Numbered from the stretch's first letter, positions 33,292-45,566 are shown. The stretch: 64,000 nucleotides of DNA from Neelides folsomi (GCA_034687125.1 JAQGBZ010000330.1:1-64000), one strand, 5' to 3'. The notes: a model not told the origin generated them from the sequence alone. Numbers and translations: made by a program.

Positions 33292-34338
33292 ATGAACAAC
33301 AGCCCTTTTACAATTGAAAGTCCTGTGTCTCCGCCAAAAGTCATCCAAACTCAGCCTGCCAGAAAGAAAAGTTTGATTTATCCGGGTACTAATATAAAAT
33401 ATTAAAATATTAATTAAAATCCATTTTATCAATAGAACTGGAAGATTTAGAAGAAAAATTAAATCGGTTAACTGGGCTCGCTTCACTTTCAGCAGCAAAT
33501 GCACTTTTAATCACATTTGAACAAGGTTTATTAATTAATTTATTTAACATAATATTTTTTTAAACTTGAGTTCATTCATAGTGTTCTTAAATTTTCAAAA
33601 AATTCAGATTTCTGCAAAGGATCTAAACGATACAAAATCATGGATTCAGAGAGAGATAGCCTTATTTTTGAAGCTGGAGAAGACAACAGTTTATGCAGTT
33701 GCAGTTGCACGACCAAATTGAGAAATGTTGTCATTTGGGACTTGGAACATCAGCCAGTGGCCCGGGTTTGTTATAAAGGAATTTCCCAATGTTTTGGGAG
33801 TGGAATGGTCATTGCGGTTTATTCTCCTCCGGATCTCCTTGTTGGAACAGCGGAAGAAGTCGCAACCTGCGGATTTTCTACATTTTCCCTTAAAGACTTT
33901 GAAGCTGAAGATCTCTTTACTGTTCAACATTCACGGGGTCTTTGCGAGTCAGCCTTTTTTAAAGTAAATATTACTAATACTGATAAATACAAATATATTT
34001 AATTAATTATCATGTATTCTTTAACGATTTATTTGTAATTTAAGGGATTTCTTTCTCTTAATTTCTTCTCTTTCTCCATTTCAATATTTTTTACTTTGAT
34101 AGATTTTTTCTAAAGCTGATGGAACAGAAGCAGCAAAAATTACATCAAAGGATGCAAAGCTCATTCGGATCAAGTTTCTTCATAAGATGAACATTACGTC
34201 CAAAGTGAACTTGCTTGGCTTCTGCATTGGAATTGTAATATTAAATTATATTTTCAATTTATTCTCTTCATATTTTCATAAATTTTTGATTGATTTAATC
34301 AACAGGTACATAAAGCTTATAGACAAGATCCAACATAA
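33292..34338 (+). CDS. Phospholipid scramblase family protein
   Basis: Member of the PLSCR family (calcium-linked lipid scrambling; some members act in signalling). Exons: 33292-33385, 33436-33525, 33608-33963, 34103-34234, 34306-34338, giving 234 residues. The scramblase core is visible from LNRLTGLASLSAANALLITF through DFCKGSKRYKIMDSERDSLI, FEAGEDNSLCSCSCTTKLRN, PVARVCYKGISQCFGSG, then IFSKADGTEAAKITSK and a C-terminal hydrophobic segment VNLLGFCIGIVHKAY. The CSCSC cluster resembles the cysteine patch palmitoylated in PLSCR1. The N-terminal proline-rich region is reduced to VSPPKVIQTQP. It is shorter than human PLSCR1 (318), mostly at the N-terminus and in the calcium-loop region, where the usual acidic loop is not clear. 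Confidence 0.85.
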
Positions 34339-35346
34339 TTTGCAAATATGAATAATCCACAAATTTAAACATTGATTTGGATTATGCTATTTAACATCTT
34401 GTATTCCTTTATTCCACTAATTGTAAGGTATGTTACGTATTTAATTATACAAAAATATCGAATATTTATGTAGCAATATTATTAAATAATTGTCTTATAT
34501 GATATATTGATATTTTGGTAGTCAAACTAGGAAATCCTAAACCTCAAGATGCTTTTAATATTGATGATTTCTTTATTTATACTTTGATAAAACAGGTGTA
34601 AATTCCTTGAATAAATCTTGAGCAAATTGCATTTATAGAACACACGGCTGCTTTTATATTCAAATCTGCATCTGTTCTTCTAATTATAAACATTAGTTAT
34701 AAATGTAATCTTATGAGAGCATACTACCATCTGAACTCATCTTATACAAATAATATACACAAGCACTTACCCTTTACGCATACATTCCTACAATTAACAC
34801 TATGAAGCAATTACCTATAGATAATGTAAATCAACTTATCGTTAGTATCACATAACATTAGATGTATACCTTGCAATGTAAGATAATATACATGAGAACG
34901 TGAAGCAAGATGGTTAGTTAGTGAAAGAGAAGTTGAAAAGTCCGTGTAAAAATACAAAGTGAGTCTAGACCGGGTTGATAAATAAACATCGGAGGAAGGG
35001 AAGATGGTGAAGGTAAAGAGAGAACAAAGAACCGCCGGGATTGTCTCACCACACTCCTTGTCACAATGCCAAAAAACGCCAGTCTAATTTTACACAACTT
35101 TCCACATTTTAATGAAAGGCTTTGAGGTTAAAGGTTTATCTTACATTTACACCTTTAACATTGGCAATTCATTTAAAAGCTTGAGACATTTCAATTTAAA
35201 ATAGTTAAAAGTTAATATCAGTTTTAATTTAATATTGAAATTAATTAATTTAATACACCAATTTTTACATTACTTCTTTTCTTGCTGCAAGTTTATCTAA
35301 TTTATTCTATTTGAAATTATTGTATATAAAAATATTATTAAATAAA
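34339..35346. other. Intergenic, scramblase to SMYD
   Basis: No gene. A block at about 34900-35110 is less AT-rich than its surroundings and could be the SMYD promoter. Confidence 0.55.
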
Positions 35347-37642
35347 ATGACAACGGAAGTATTATGTGAATTGTGCAAAGTGACTTGCACACTTGTTTGT
35401 GCATCTTGTAACAAAGTTGCCTACTGCTCAAGGTTAAAAATAATTATAATATATATTCTACAAACTTAATTCAATTAATTTAATTATTTAACAAATGGTT
35501 TACAAATATTATTTAAATTGAACACAAAAGAGAACATCAGAAGAAAGATTGGAAAAGACATAAAAAGGAATGTTTCCCTGCACAAATCGTTTCGGACTCT
35601 ATTCGGGGGCGTCATTTAACCGCAACGAGGGATATTCATGCGGGAGAAATAATTTTCAAAGAAACACCGTTAGTGACAGGGCCTTCAGGGAAAACCCGAG
35701 CTTATCCAATTTGCTTATCTTGTTTCAAAATTCCACTAAGTAATTATAAATGCTCAAAGTGTAACTGGCCGCTTTGTAACAAAATATGCGAAGAAGTAAG
35801 TTACGCTAAAGAATAACTCAATTGGCCTTTAAATCAGTTTAAATTCACGGTAAATCAATTAATAATTCTTAATAATTTTCAGACTCGGACGCATCGAGAT
35901 TTTGAATGTGGAATTTTCCGTGACAAGAAAATTGAATGTTTTTCGGCCGATGAAGTCATTTTATATGAAAATATTACAATCCTCAGAGGTCTCCTCATGA
36001 AAAAATTTGGAAAGGAAACGGAATGGAGGAAAATCCTCGATTTAGAATCTCATCAACAAATGAAAAAAGAAAGTTACAAAATCAAAAAACTCACGCCGGA
36101 ATTCTTTATCAGAGATGCATGTGGACTGAGAGAATTTGAAGAAAAAGAAATAGCACATGTGAGTGGAGCCATTCGAGTAAACGCTTTTTCAAGTGATGAC
36201 ACTCCAAATTCTCAACAAGCAAGGTAATTGAATTCAAATCATTTAACTTTATTCGCTCTTGTTAAAATACATTTATTAGATAATCAAAAACACAAAGGGA
36301 GATCTTTACATTAAACACTAAACAGACTCAAGACACTTTAAACTAATTTAAATTAATATGAGGCCATTGCTTATAATCATTTTATATTTTTAATTCTACT
36401 GGCAATTTATTACTAAAATCTTTATTAAAGTAGATTTAAAAATTAGTATGGTTTGTATTTTAGAAATGGAACTCATTTGTTCCATCTTGGGAGCATGACT
36501 TCCCACAGCTGCACACCAAATGCCCAATGGGTTATTCAAATCAATTCTGAAATTCATCTCCGTGCTTCTATTGGGATCAAAAAAGGAGAAATTATTTCTC
36601 AGCTTTATGCCCAACCAACACTTGGAACTTATGAAAGGAGAAAACTCCTTCGGGCTCATCATTTTGAATGCAGTTGTGAAGTAAAAACAATATTCTAGCA
36701 ATTTCAAATAAGTTCTCATAAAAATGTGTTTATGACTTATGAATGTTCATTTACATAAATAAGATAGGATCTTAATTTTATATTAAAATATTAATTTTTT
36801 AGAGATGTATTGACCCAACAGAACTAAATACAAATCTTTCAAGCGTTAAATGCAATTGCGGTAATGGATTCCTTAGTGCAATTTCACCCCTTGAAGATCC
36901 ATCAATTTGGGCTTGCAACACGTGTTCAGAACAAACTCAATATGGAGCAATAGAGGGGAAATTAAATTATTTAAAAAATAAGAAAAATTGTGTCGTGGGA
37001 GAAGATGACAGCGTGGGTTCATTGAAAAAGCTCATTGAAATTGTCGAAGAAGGGAAAAACTTATTTCATGAAAATCATTATTTGATACATGGGATGGAAA
37101 ATGAAATCATTCAAAGGATTTCTTATTTGTTTGCTGCTTCTCTCATTCCTCAGTATCATGTAAAAGTTGATCTCGCCCATCGACTAGTTCAACTATGCAG
37201 AAAGAGTATGAAAATGGCAGATGTTATTTGGCCAGGAATGAATCGTCATCGAGGTATTTTGATTGATTTTCGCATTGAATTAATAGAAATTCTAATTAAT
37301 TTTAAATTATACTAATTAAAATTTATAAACTAACTTTGTTCATCGCTATTTTTTGTTCAAGGGCGTCTGATGTACTTTCTTCAACAAGGTCTTATTATTA
37401 TTATGTCTCAGCAAATGGAAAAATGGAAAAATGAAAAGAATAAAAGAAACGAAGAAGGCGAAAAGATTAAGGAAAGCTTGGATGAGATTTTACAGCTAAG
37501 GAGTGAATGTTTAAAAATTTTGAATTTTGAACCCGAAGGAAAAGATGAAGCTTTCATTGCCAAATCTTTATCAAGTCAACCAAAAGAAATTTTAAATGCT
37601 CAATCGTTTCTAACTTCGCTTTCAAAAGGATCCAAAAAATAA
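35347..37642 (+). CDS. SET and MYND domain protein (SMYD/SmydA-like)
   Basis: Putative protein lysine methyltransferase, 546 residues. Exons: 35347-35432, 35531-35795, 35883-36223, 36464-36680, 36803-37253, 37362-37642. MYND zinc finger at the very N-terminus: CELCKVTCTLVCASCNKVAY then CSREHQKKDWKRHKKEC. The split SET domain starts TATRDIHAGEIIFKETPLV. After an insert with four-cysteine spacing (ICLSCFKIPLSNYKCSKC) it resumes HLGSMTSHSCTPNAQW (the NHSCxPN core, here SHSCTPN). The post-SET type region has ECSCERC and CNCGNGFL. The C-terminal half is helical, TPR-like. The MYND-before-SET order and divergent SET recall the arthropod SmydA group, several of which lack demonstrated histone activity. 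The substrate is unknown. Confidence 0.88.
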
Positions 37643-38323
37643 AATAAATTATTAATTAAATATTTTAATATGTGTGCATGAATTGCCATTGTTTCATTAT
37701 CAATGATTATGAATAAAAATGATGTTTTTATAATAAAAAAATTAGTAAACTTTATTGAACACAATTACAATTTAAATTAATTTAATTATCATAATGTACT
37801 ATAATCGATTTCCTATAATTATCAATTCAATAGAATAAGTTTACTCAATTAAATTATCACATTATATTTTACATAATTTTGTACAACATATTAAAATTTA
37901 ACAGAGTCATTAAGTTTGTTAAATCATTTAAAAATATGATTTTTAAGAATTTTTTAAACTTCTATCACTATAAAATATACAACTCTCTTAATGATTATAT
38001 AGCTTTAAAGATTGTCAAATTCAATTTTAAATGTACAATTATTAAAAATGTTCAACCAAGAGAATCGAGGGGTAATTGAACGTTTTCTTACATTTAAGTT
38101 TATTATTTTTTCCCAATTTTTTTTCTGTTATGAGTTGGTTATGATAACAAACTAGTTAACAATTGTGGAAGACGAATAAAATTATTTTTTGTTGTCAATT
38201 TTTGAATTTTTGATTAAGGAATCACTTATTTAAAATACCCGTATTTGAAACTATCGAATAAAGTTTAAATATATGATTACTCCCTAATTTAAAAAGACAA
38301 ATAAAAAGAAATCAAATGGTAAT

Positions 38324-39321
38324 TTGTGCGCTCTATTTAGTGTGCGTTGAACATTGTGCGTAATTCAGTTTTAGGAAATCAAATACCTAATTTTGAACAA
38401 CTCAAGAAAATGTTTTGTTAATTTTAAAAAGTAATAAGAAAATTGTGCGCTATCCATTTCACAATTCTTAATACAATAGTAAAATTCCTAAATGAATTGT
38501 CGGGAAATAATGTGTATATTGAAATGTTAAGGCCTCCGTGTGTTTTAATCCTGAGATTCCCCCTTTGATCAAAATGTATTTTAATTCTATAGAAAAAGGA
38601 TTTGAACGATGTGTGAAACCAGCACAGGCACACTCCTACTGCTTGGCAAATTTCCCAATTTGTGCGTTTTGCAACATGTTTTTGTGCGTTTGCAAGAACA
38701 ACTGTAAAATTTGTGCGTTTAACAACAACAACTGTTTTGTGCGTTGAAGGTCTTGTGCGTTTAATGCCTTGTGCGTAGATGCCAGATGTTGTTTCCCCAG
38801 ACACATTTAAAGAATATACAAGATAAAACCCACAACATCAATTGTGCGTAATGATGAAGAGAAAAATATAGAAATCATTTTTGTGCGCTCACAACTGATC
38901 TTTTGTGCACAGACAGCAATTAGCATTACGATTATCTGTAATGCTTGTGACGTGTAATGCGTGCGCTTGTAACGTGCGCATGAGACGTGCGCTTGTGACG
39001 TGCGCTTCGACTTGTGCGCAGAGAGCAAAAAGAATTTCATCTCTCGGCTTCACATAAAAATGAATAAAACCCTAAAGGTTTGACAGGCAAAAAGGAAGGA
39101 ATTAAGCGAAGGAATTTTCATAAGGCTAAACGATAATCAAATGGAGCGTGATGTCTTGAGATGAATTTTTGCCAACGATGTTGGTTGTGCGTTAAACTCG
39201 GAGTGGAATTGTCATCAAACTCGATGAAATGACTTTGCTGACAACTTGACTGATGTTCTTATGTGCGCTTGGCAGGTTAAAATTTGTAATCTAAACATGT
39301 TGATTAAGGCAATCGTGTGCG
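38324..39321 (+). repeat. Dispersed cluster of strand-biased (T)TGTGCG motifs
   Basis: I count about 20 copies of GTGCG on the plus strand within 1 kb (for example at 38326, 38342, 38356, 38445, 38662, 38684, 38713, 38739, 38755, 38771, 38844, 38883, a run at 38951-39017, 39187, 39263, 39317). I found no copies of the complement CGCAC in the same stretch. Most copies are preceded by TT or T. Spacing is irregular (about 14 to 200 bp), so it is not a simple tandem array. In DNA this AT-rich only a fraction of one copy per kb would be expected. No open frame accounts for it. Confidence 0.8.
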
Positions 39322-40007
39322 TCATGTTCTATCGCCATCTCTTCACCCAACACGCCAATTCATCTTCACATTCCTAAATGAACAATTAAATTTTTCAATT
39401 ACTATTTAATAATAATCCAAAATCATGGTTAATTTCATATTTATTTTGATAGAGGAACGTTTGCTTACAATAAAAAATTCCAAGCTATTGTAGATGGTGA
39501 CTTAAGGGACATGTCGCTTTTGAACTTTTTCCCGTGAAGAATCTTGAGGAATCAAGGAGGAGACGCGATAGCTTTCTCAACTCTTCCAATTCAACTCCCT
39601 ATTTAAAGAATTTAATTAAAAATGAAATTAAGAAAATAGCAAATATTAATTTATTTAAAAATATTTAAAAACCTCTTGTTGGAAGCTGAAACGTGTGAGT
39701 GGATTTCATCAGCTCTTTATTTTCCAACGTTTCTTCTTTTAAAAACCCATTCGAATAGCAAGCAACCTTTAAAAACAGGAATTGGAAAATCATTAAAATG
39801 CAAACAAGTTACTTAAAGACAAAGGTAAGAGAATTATTGCCAAGATTTGAAATATGAGTAGTAAACGAGTAGTCTACATATTAATATGCATTGTTAGTGC
39901 ATATGGCGGACGGGCTTTGAATATTTGGAAAAGTGTGGTGAAAACTAACCTTTGAATTAGGAAGAGACGGAAATGTTTTTTTACAATTTTAAACTTTAAT
40001 TATCAAA

Positions 40008-40145
40008 AGGGGAATGAAGGGAGAATGAAGGTGATGGAAAAGGAAGGAAAAGAGGAGAAAGAGAAGGTGCAAAAAGGTGAAAAAGGAAGAGGGGCGAAAG
40101 AAAGGAGAGGAAAGCAAGGGAGGAAGAAGAGGAGGGTAAAGATGG
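40008..40145 (+). repeat. Polypurine tract
   Basis: About 140 nt in which the plus strand is almost all A and G (for example GGAAGGAAAAGAGGAGAAAG and GGGAGGAAGAAGAGGAGGGT). The Lys/Glu/Gly-rich open frame that covers it is a product of this composition and not a credible gene. Confidence 0.85.
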
Positions 40146-40684
40146 ACGGGAATTTCCTCGCATCTATATTCACTCCATGTGGGGATTTCTGGGAGCTCGG
40201 AGTTCCCCACCCAGCTCAAATACGCACATCATCCAAAAATCGATGAAACCAATCGACGTTCATTCATCTCTTAAGATGCGCAATCTCATTCTTGGATTAA
40301 AATGAACAAACAATGCCGGGCAACATCATGAAACGTTAAACTGAAAGGCAAAAGGCTTAAAAACGGGCCAATGACAAATACATTATATATTTGTATTAAT
40401 TACTTTTAATTTCGAAGTTCATGATAACAATTTGCGATTAAAGTTGCGATTATAATAAATAGTTATAGATTATAGCGAATAATTCATATTATTACATAGT
40501 ATAGTATTAAGATTCAAACGAGAATAATAAACTATGCTAATAAACAATAATTAAAAGATTAATATATAAATAAAAATTAATAAAATTAGGCTTTTGAATA
40601 GGTATGCACAATTTATAATAATTCATCGTAGAATGTGATTTTAAAAGGTAACATATGATGTGGCAATTGAACAAGATTAAAATT

Positions 40685-43296
40685 TTATGCGATTTTTTTC
40701 TTAAACATTGTGGTAAAGAATTGGATCAATCCCCTTTCAAATTTCAATACAGCGAACATGTTCAAACCAAACATAATAAGTCCTAAAGCCAAATGCGGGA
40801 ATCGGCCAAGACCAAGAAGTATCTATTAAAAAGATAAATGTTCAAATTTTAATTCGGCAAGAACGTACAACGTAATAAATCATTTTTAATTCTAGTTGAG
40901 AATAGAATTTACTTTTGATAGAATGATAAGTGTGAATGCAGAAACGAAAGAAGCAATGATTTCTCTTGGCGGAATCCAATATTCAAAAGGTGTAAAATCA
41001 CACGAGATGAAAACTTTTCTTATCAGGTACATACTGCAAGAATTTTATAATTTAATTAATGGTTCATTAAAAATTTTAATGAAAGAGTTGGCAGAATCAA
41101 GATTTTAAAAAAATTACCTTTGCAAAACTCGCAACCCCATGTTCAATGAATTGGCCAAGTAAAATCCAACACTCCCGAACATCTTTGTAAAGACGTAGGA
41201 AGCGAATAAAAAGATAGCTGAGAAAATCACAAGTCTTTTGTTGAATCTATCAACAATAAAAAGGTCAAACGGCATTAAATTACAATCACAATAAATATTC
41301 CAAATTGTTAAATAAATCGGTTTTAATTTTTACTTGTCCATTTCAGTCTGTGTCATTGCAGCAAAGGTAAAAGTTTCGGTGACCCCGTTGAGTGCCATAA
41401 TGAGAATGTATGCGCAATTGGCTTGAAGAAGAAGCGTCGCTGGTCCTTGTTCTGATAAATTTGGTCCTCCATAAAAGAAAAGGACAGTATTGCTGTAGGG
41501 AATTCCATAAACGATCCCAATGAAACCAATAATTAAAATCAGTCTCACAAGGTTCCCAAGAACCATTCCAGAGTCTTTTGCTAATTTCTGTAAACAAAAT
41601 TAAAATAACTTTACTTACGACCGTTTACAACTCAAAAAACAAGAGTTTGGGAAAAGTTGGGGCATTATAGCACTTTATAATAGCTCAATCTAACGGAATT
41701 GAAAATAACTTGTTGATTTTTAATTCAGCCACTAGATAACCAATTATCAATGTACCCCAATATGCCATTTGAACAAAAATATGTGTAAAAGATACGAATG
41801 GAAACAAAATGGGATTAAAAACGTTGTTTAGGTCAAGGTATTTGTTCAGTACGTTTTCTCGATGACTGAATGTTGCTTTTCTTTGAAGTGTCTGTGCAAA
41901 ATAGAAGTATGCGCTTTCTTCAATAGGAAGAAATATAAAACGTGCCGCAATGGAGCCCAAATTGGAAACGAGATCATAAACGCCTTGCTCTTCAAATGTC
42001 AAGAGATCAAAAACAGTCATCATGTAACGTTCACCTTCAGTCAATAACTGTTTTAAAATTCCCTGTTTGAAGAAGGCATATGCCAATGAACCACTCTCTT
42101 TGGGAAACTCAATTCGCTGTAAACAAGAGAAAAAATATAATAATATTTATAAACTGTAATTAATTTTGATTTGCTATTAATTAAGTGCTATTATGATAAA
42201 ATATAATTCTATTAAATATACCGTATTAAACGAAGGCACAAAATCTTTAATTGAGTCGAATGGCAATAAATGATTCTTTTTGGAGAGAATATAAGCGAAG
42301 AATCCATAATAAATTAATAGCACGAAAATAACTCCAGCGAGAGTTCCAAGACCATATGCGACAATTACGTGTTGTGGATAAAATAAGACTCCAACGCAGA
42401 GGAATAACGCACGAATTGCAATTAGTGAAGAATCTGCGGCGATCTAAATAAAATAAAATTAATTGGTTTAATTGTTAATTATTTGTAGCATAAAATTAAA
42501 AAAATTACTCTTAATTTATAATAAAGAAAATATTGGCCGATGATATATGGTGTTTCTGCCAATGATTCAATGACGGATGAGATGCAAATGGCAATGACTC
42601 CAAAGGAATATTCAAATTCCATCTTCTCTTCAGGTTGGCTTAAAGCATTAATCCAAATGTACCCAAGAACCAGAGACCATAAAATGGTCAGTGGAATTCT
42701 AAAAAAATCATTCAACACTTGTAATACCTAAACATATCTCATCAATGCATAATAGTAAAACAAATGAATACAAAAATGATTCAAAGACTTTTAATCTTAC
42801 GAAAGCCAAATGAGGTTGATTGCTTCTTTCCATGAATGCGAAGATTCTTTTCTTAACACAGCTCTTCTGAAAGGCTCCCGACTCAAAAAGGCAATTGATG
42901 AGTAAAGAAGTGCAAGACGAACATTGCAAATTCCCAGAAATCCATGCGAAACATGTCGAAGTATAAAAGCGTTGATTCCAAATGTAAAGAATCGAGTGAA
43001 AACCTTATTATAAAAGAATCCGTATATTATAAATTATAATAATAAAAATATAACAATAATTCTAACAGTAATTCAGGTTCGAAAATTCTCCATTTTGAAT
43101 CATGTAACTTTACCTGAAAAATCATATTATAAGATGCTGATCGAATGCTCGTTGATAAAATGGTGTCATTGTCTAAAGGTAAATTTCGTGTTTTGGGAGT
43201 TTTAAGTCGTTTGGGTGATCCTGTGATTTCTCCTTCATCGGTTGATGTGTCGGAACTCTCCTCTAAATTCTTTTCTATTATTTTAATTAAATTCAT
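40685..43296 (-). CDS. RFT1: RFT1, dolichol-linked oligosaccharide translocation protein
   Basis: Multi-pass ER membrane protein needed for N-glycan precursor assembly. Minus-strand exons: 43296-43114, 43003-42801, 42698-42509, 42443-42222, 42116-41823, 41587-41334, 41246-41118, 41018-40913, 40822-40685, giving 572 residues with all phases consistent. Diagnostic blocks: FGINAFILRHVSHGFLGICN then VRLALLYSSIAFLSREPFRR; LIWLSIPLTILWSLVLGYIW; FKQGILKQLLTEGERYMMTV; QGVYDLVSNLGSIAARFIFL and PIEESAYFYFAQ; NGVTETFTFAAMTQTEMDKF; GSVGFYLANSLNMGLRVLQR. The N-terminus is longer than in human RFT1 and is Ser/Thr/Lys-rich (SSDTSTDEGEITGSPKRLK). An in-frame ATG at 43392 could extend it by 32 residues. Intron 5 holds a small MITE-like repeat. 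Confidence 0.95.
41657..41760. repeat. MITE-like GGGGCATTATAGCAC repeat, copy in RFT1 intron
   Basis: TTGGGGCATTATAGCACTTT at 41657, followed by ATAATAGCTCAATCTAA, closely matches the left arm of the element at 46242-46371. The right boundary is weaker (TACCCCAA near 41753-41760). Confidence 0.55.
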
Positions 43297-43445
43297 GATA
43301 AATAACTTAAATGAGCGAAAGTTATTTCCAAAAAATGAATTTATTCGAAAGACTTTATGTGAAAAATTGGGTAAAACGAATTTTATTAACAAAGCAGTGG
43401 CATGATGAGAGTTGAAAGAAAAATGTCATTGGGTGTTCTGTACGA

Positions 43446-44022
43446 TCAATTGGATTCCTTGAAAATTGCCAATGTAAAATCGTTCCCTTTCTGAACCAAG
43501 CAGTATCTACAAATGTAAAAGATAATTTTATTTCTCAATTCTTATTTTGTTTTATTAATTAAGAATTGGAATCAAAACGAACCCTTGATCTGACTCTAAT
43601 CTGACAATTGGATTTGTAGGGCTCGTTGGCTCAAGCTTTCTGGCCTGGTCGGCGATCGAACAGAGAACCCCTGACATTTCTCCCTCACCAACTCCTTTAG
43701 CTGCCATGTTAAATAACAAGCAATTATGTTAATTCATTTTAACCCAGCTTAATTATTAAGTTTTTTAACAACCAACTTCTACGTATTTTAATGTTAAAAA
43801 TATAAAAAATTCAAACTAACCAGAAACGCAAAGTCCTCGTTTGTCAACACAAACTGCTCCGACTACTCCAGGTTGCTCCATTCTTAAAATCATTGACAAA
43901 TTATATAATTAAAATTGAATTTTATAATAAGTCACTAAGTCAAGTGTCACCCAATCCCAATGTAAATAACTAAAAAATACTTACATTTTATTCATCGAAT
44001 TTTCCAAGTTTCTCTCCATCAT
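43446..44022 (-). CDS. LAMTOR5: Ragulator subunit LAMTOR5 (HBXIP)
   Basis: Roadblock-fold member of the Ragulator complex that anchors Rag GTPases and mTORC1 at the lysosome. Four small minus-strand exons: 44022-43985, 43882-43821, 43700-43583, 43506-43446, giving 92 residues (human 91). It starts MMERNLENSMNKIMEQPGVV, then GAVCVDKRGLCVSGAKGVGE, GEMSGVLCSIADQARKLEPT, PIVRLESDQGYCLVQKGNDF and ends LAIFKESN. These parallel the human ENTM, SIVGVLC, GVISVLAQQAAKL and VVCLESD blocks in order. No single exon exceeds 118 nt, so the gene is easily missed. It ends 150 bp upstream of the RFT1 start codon on the same strand. Confidence 0.92.
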
Positions 44023-44499
44023 TAAATAAATATAAGTTAATTAATTGATGCCAATTACAGTTATAATCAGTAATATAATTTATTAAATGACAAAATTATA
44101 TGATTTTGATTAATTTACAAAACAAATCAGTTAAAAAAATTTAACCGATTTAATATGCTCTTGGTCTTTAAACTGAATGGTTGGATGGAAGTGAAATAGC
44201 TTCTTATGAACTCTAGGGGCTAATTAATACATTATGGTTGTTTATTCACATTCAAATCTTTATTGGTATTTTATTTGAGGAGAATACACATCAAGTTCTC
44301 GGACAAATTCAATTAATCATAAGCACTATCGACATTATTATTAATTAAGGTCGTAGAACAACATTATGAATACACTTGCAGTGATTTAATTAATTTTAAT
44401 TGTATTTAAACATTAATTTTTTTACTGGAATATCAACTACTGAAACTAGCCTTGCCGTTTGAATAATCAAACCAATCTGTTTACTTATAAGAATTTATT
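44023..44499. other. Intergenic, LAMTOR5 to orphan gene
   Basis: 477 bp of AT-rich DNA between two minus-strand genes; expected to hold the LAMTOR5 promoter. Nothing else seen. Confidence 0.5.
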
Positions 44500-44900
44500 T
44501 TACGGTTCTCCATTAATTTCCTTGTAGTTGTTCAATGTATAAGTTTTACTATTTACTTTCGGATTCGCAAAAAGTAAACGAAACCCAGTGGCAATCCCAT
44601 CTGCCTTTGTTGCACCACTCGCATTCTGGCCAATTCCGTACTTTTCAATTTCGCTGTAATTTAGTGAAAAAATAAAATACTTTCATTAATTATTATGATT
44701 TTCGTATAACTTCTACAATTATGATAAAGTTTGAGAATAAAATAACTTTACCTCATTCTATCTATTACGCCTTCCAAACGCATGTATAATTGCAAATGGA
44801 GAAAAGCCATAAATAAAAATCCCTTGATTCCAAAGAAGAATAAAGAACTCTTGGTCAAACACCTCCCAAACTCTGGGATAGAATTTCTTGTGGAATTCAT
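44500..44900 (-). CDS. Unrecognised 100-residue putative membrane protein
   Basis: Two minus-strand exons, 44900-44752 and 44653-44500, joined in phase 2 with good splice sites (AG/GTAAAG, TTACAG/). The product starts MNSTRNSIPEFGRCLTKSSL, then one hydrophobic segment (FFFGIKGFLFMAFLHLQLYM), then RLEGVIDRMSEIEKYGIGQN, ASGATKADGIATGFRLLFAN and a polar end. It suggests a single-pass membrane protein. I do not recognise the family. The length and clean splicing support a real gene; an upstream exon is possible. Confidence 0.5.
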
Positions 44901-45566
44901 TTCTCTGTATTTATTTTGATGCTATGGACATTCCTTCTTTCAAGAGCTTCCACTTAACAATGAACCAAAATTTGCAAAATTTCAAGACAAAATACCTCTA
45001 TAAATACCTGTCTCAAATTGATCCCACTCATGGTGTAATATAATTTAATCCCGTTTCAACTATAATTTCCCAAAAAGGCAGACATCCCCAGACAAGTAAT
45101 TTTCTGAGCTTTTAGTATAATTTATAGAAATCTAATTCCCTATCATTTTCTTTGAAACAATTTTTATTGGTCGGCTTCGGGCTGTCGAACCTTTTAGAAA
45201 TTTTCACTCCCTCTCCCAAAAATCGGAATCAGAGATATAGTATGTATGAATTGAACATTATAATTAAGTTTTTAAAGAAAGTAGTTCATTATGTTAATAT
45301 TCTTGGAAAAGAGGAAATTGAATAAAACCTTGGTCAATTTAGGTTTAACAGGGTTTGGTGATTTTATCAGTTGAAAAGCATGGAAAGATATATGAGATGT
45401 GGAATGAGGCTGAAAGATGATATTTTATCCTTTCAACTCAACGGAAGTGAAATAAAATCAAAGTTAACTCAATTTCAAGAGATCGAGCAAAGTGGCAGAT
45501 TGGCAAAGTGAAGCCAAATTTTTATTTTAAATAGTAAAAGATATAATAAATTAAAAAGTATTTATT
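44901..45566. other. Intergenic, orphan gene to acyltransferase A
   Basis: About 670 bp, no gene recognised on either strand. Expected to contain the orphan's promoter and the 3' UTR of the acyltransferase. Confidence 0.5.

Larger units (their letters stand above)
37643..40684. other. Three-kilobase gene-free interval SMYD to RFT1
   Basis: Convergent neighbours (SMYD plus, RFT1 minus). No protein gene is supported. Contains an unusual GTGCG motif cluster (38324-39321) and a polypurine tract (about 40008-40145), listed separately. AAAATAAAATAAAT directly after the SMYD stop is a likely polyadenylation signal. Confidence 0.6.

Noticed and set aside
38424-38804. 126-codon minus-strand open frame over the GTGCG cluster
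   Set aside because: Translated content is driven by the repeated motif; no similarity or splice support.
40025-40246. Lys/Glu-rich plus-strand open frame
   Set aside because: Produced by the polypurine tract.
41685-41822. Open extension of RFT1 exon 5 beyond YLDLNN
   Set aside because: It runs into a repeat and skips the conserved next exon; the donor after YLDLNN restores alignment with RFT1.
42699-42718. VLNDFF as part of the RFT1 protein
   Set aside because: The phase-2 donor of the previous exon only fits an acceptor at 42699, after which the sequence reads SIPLTILWSL as in RFT1.
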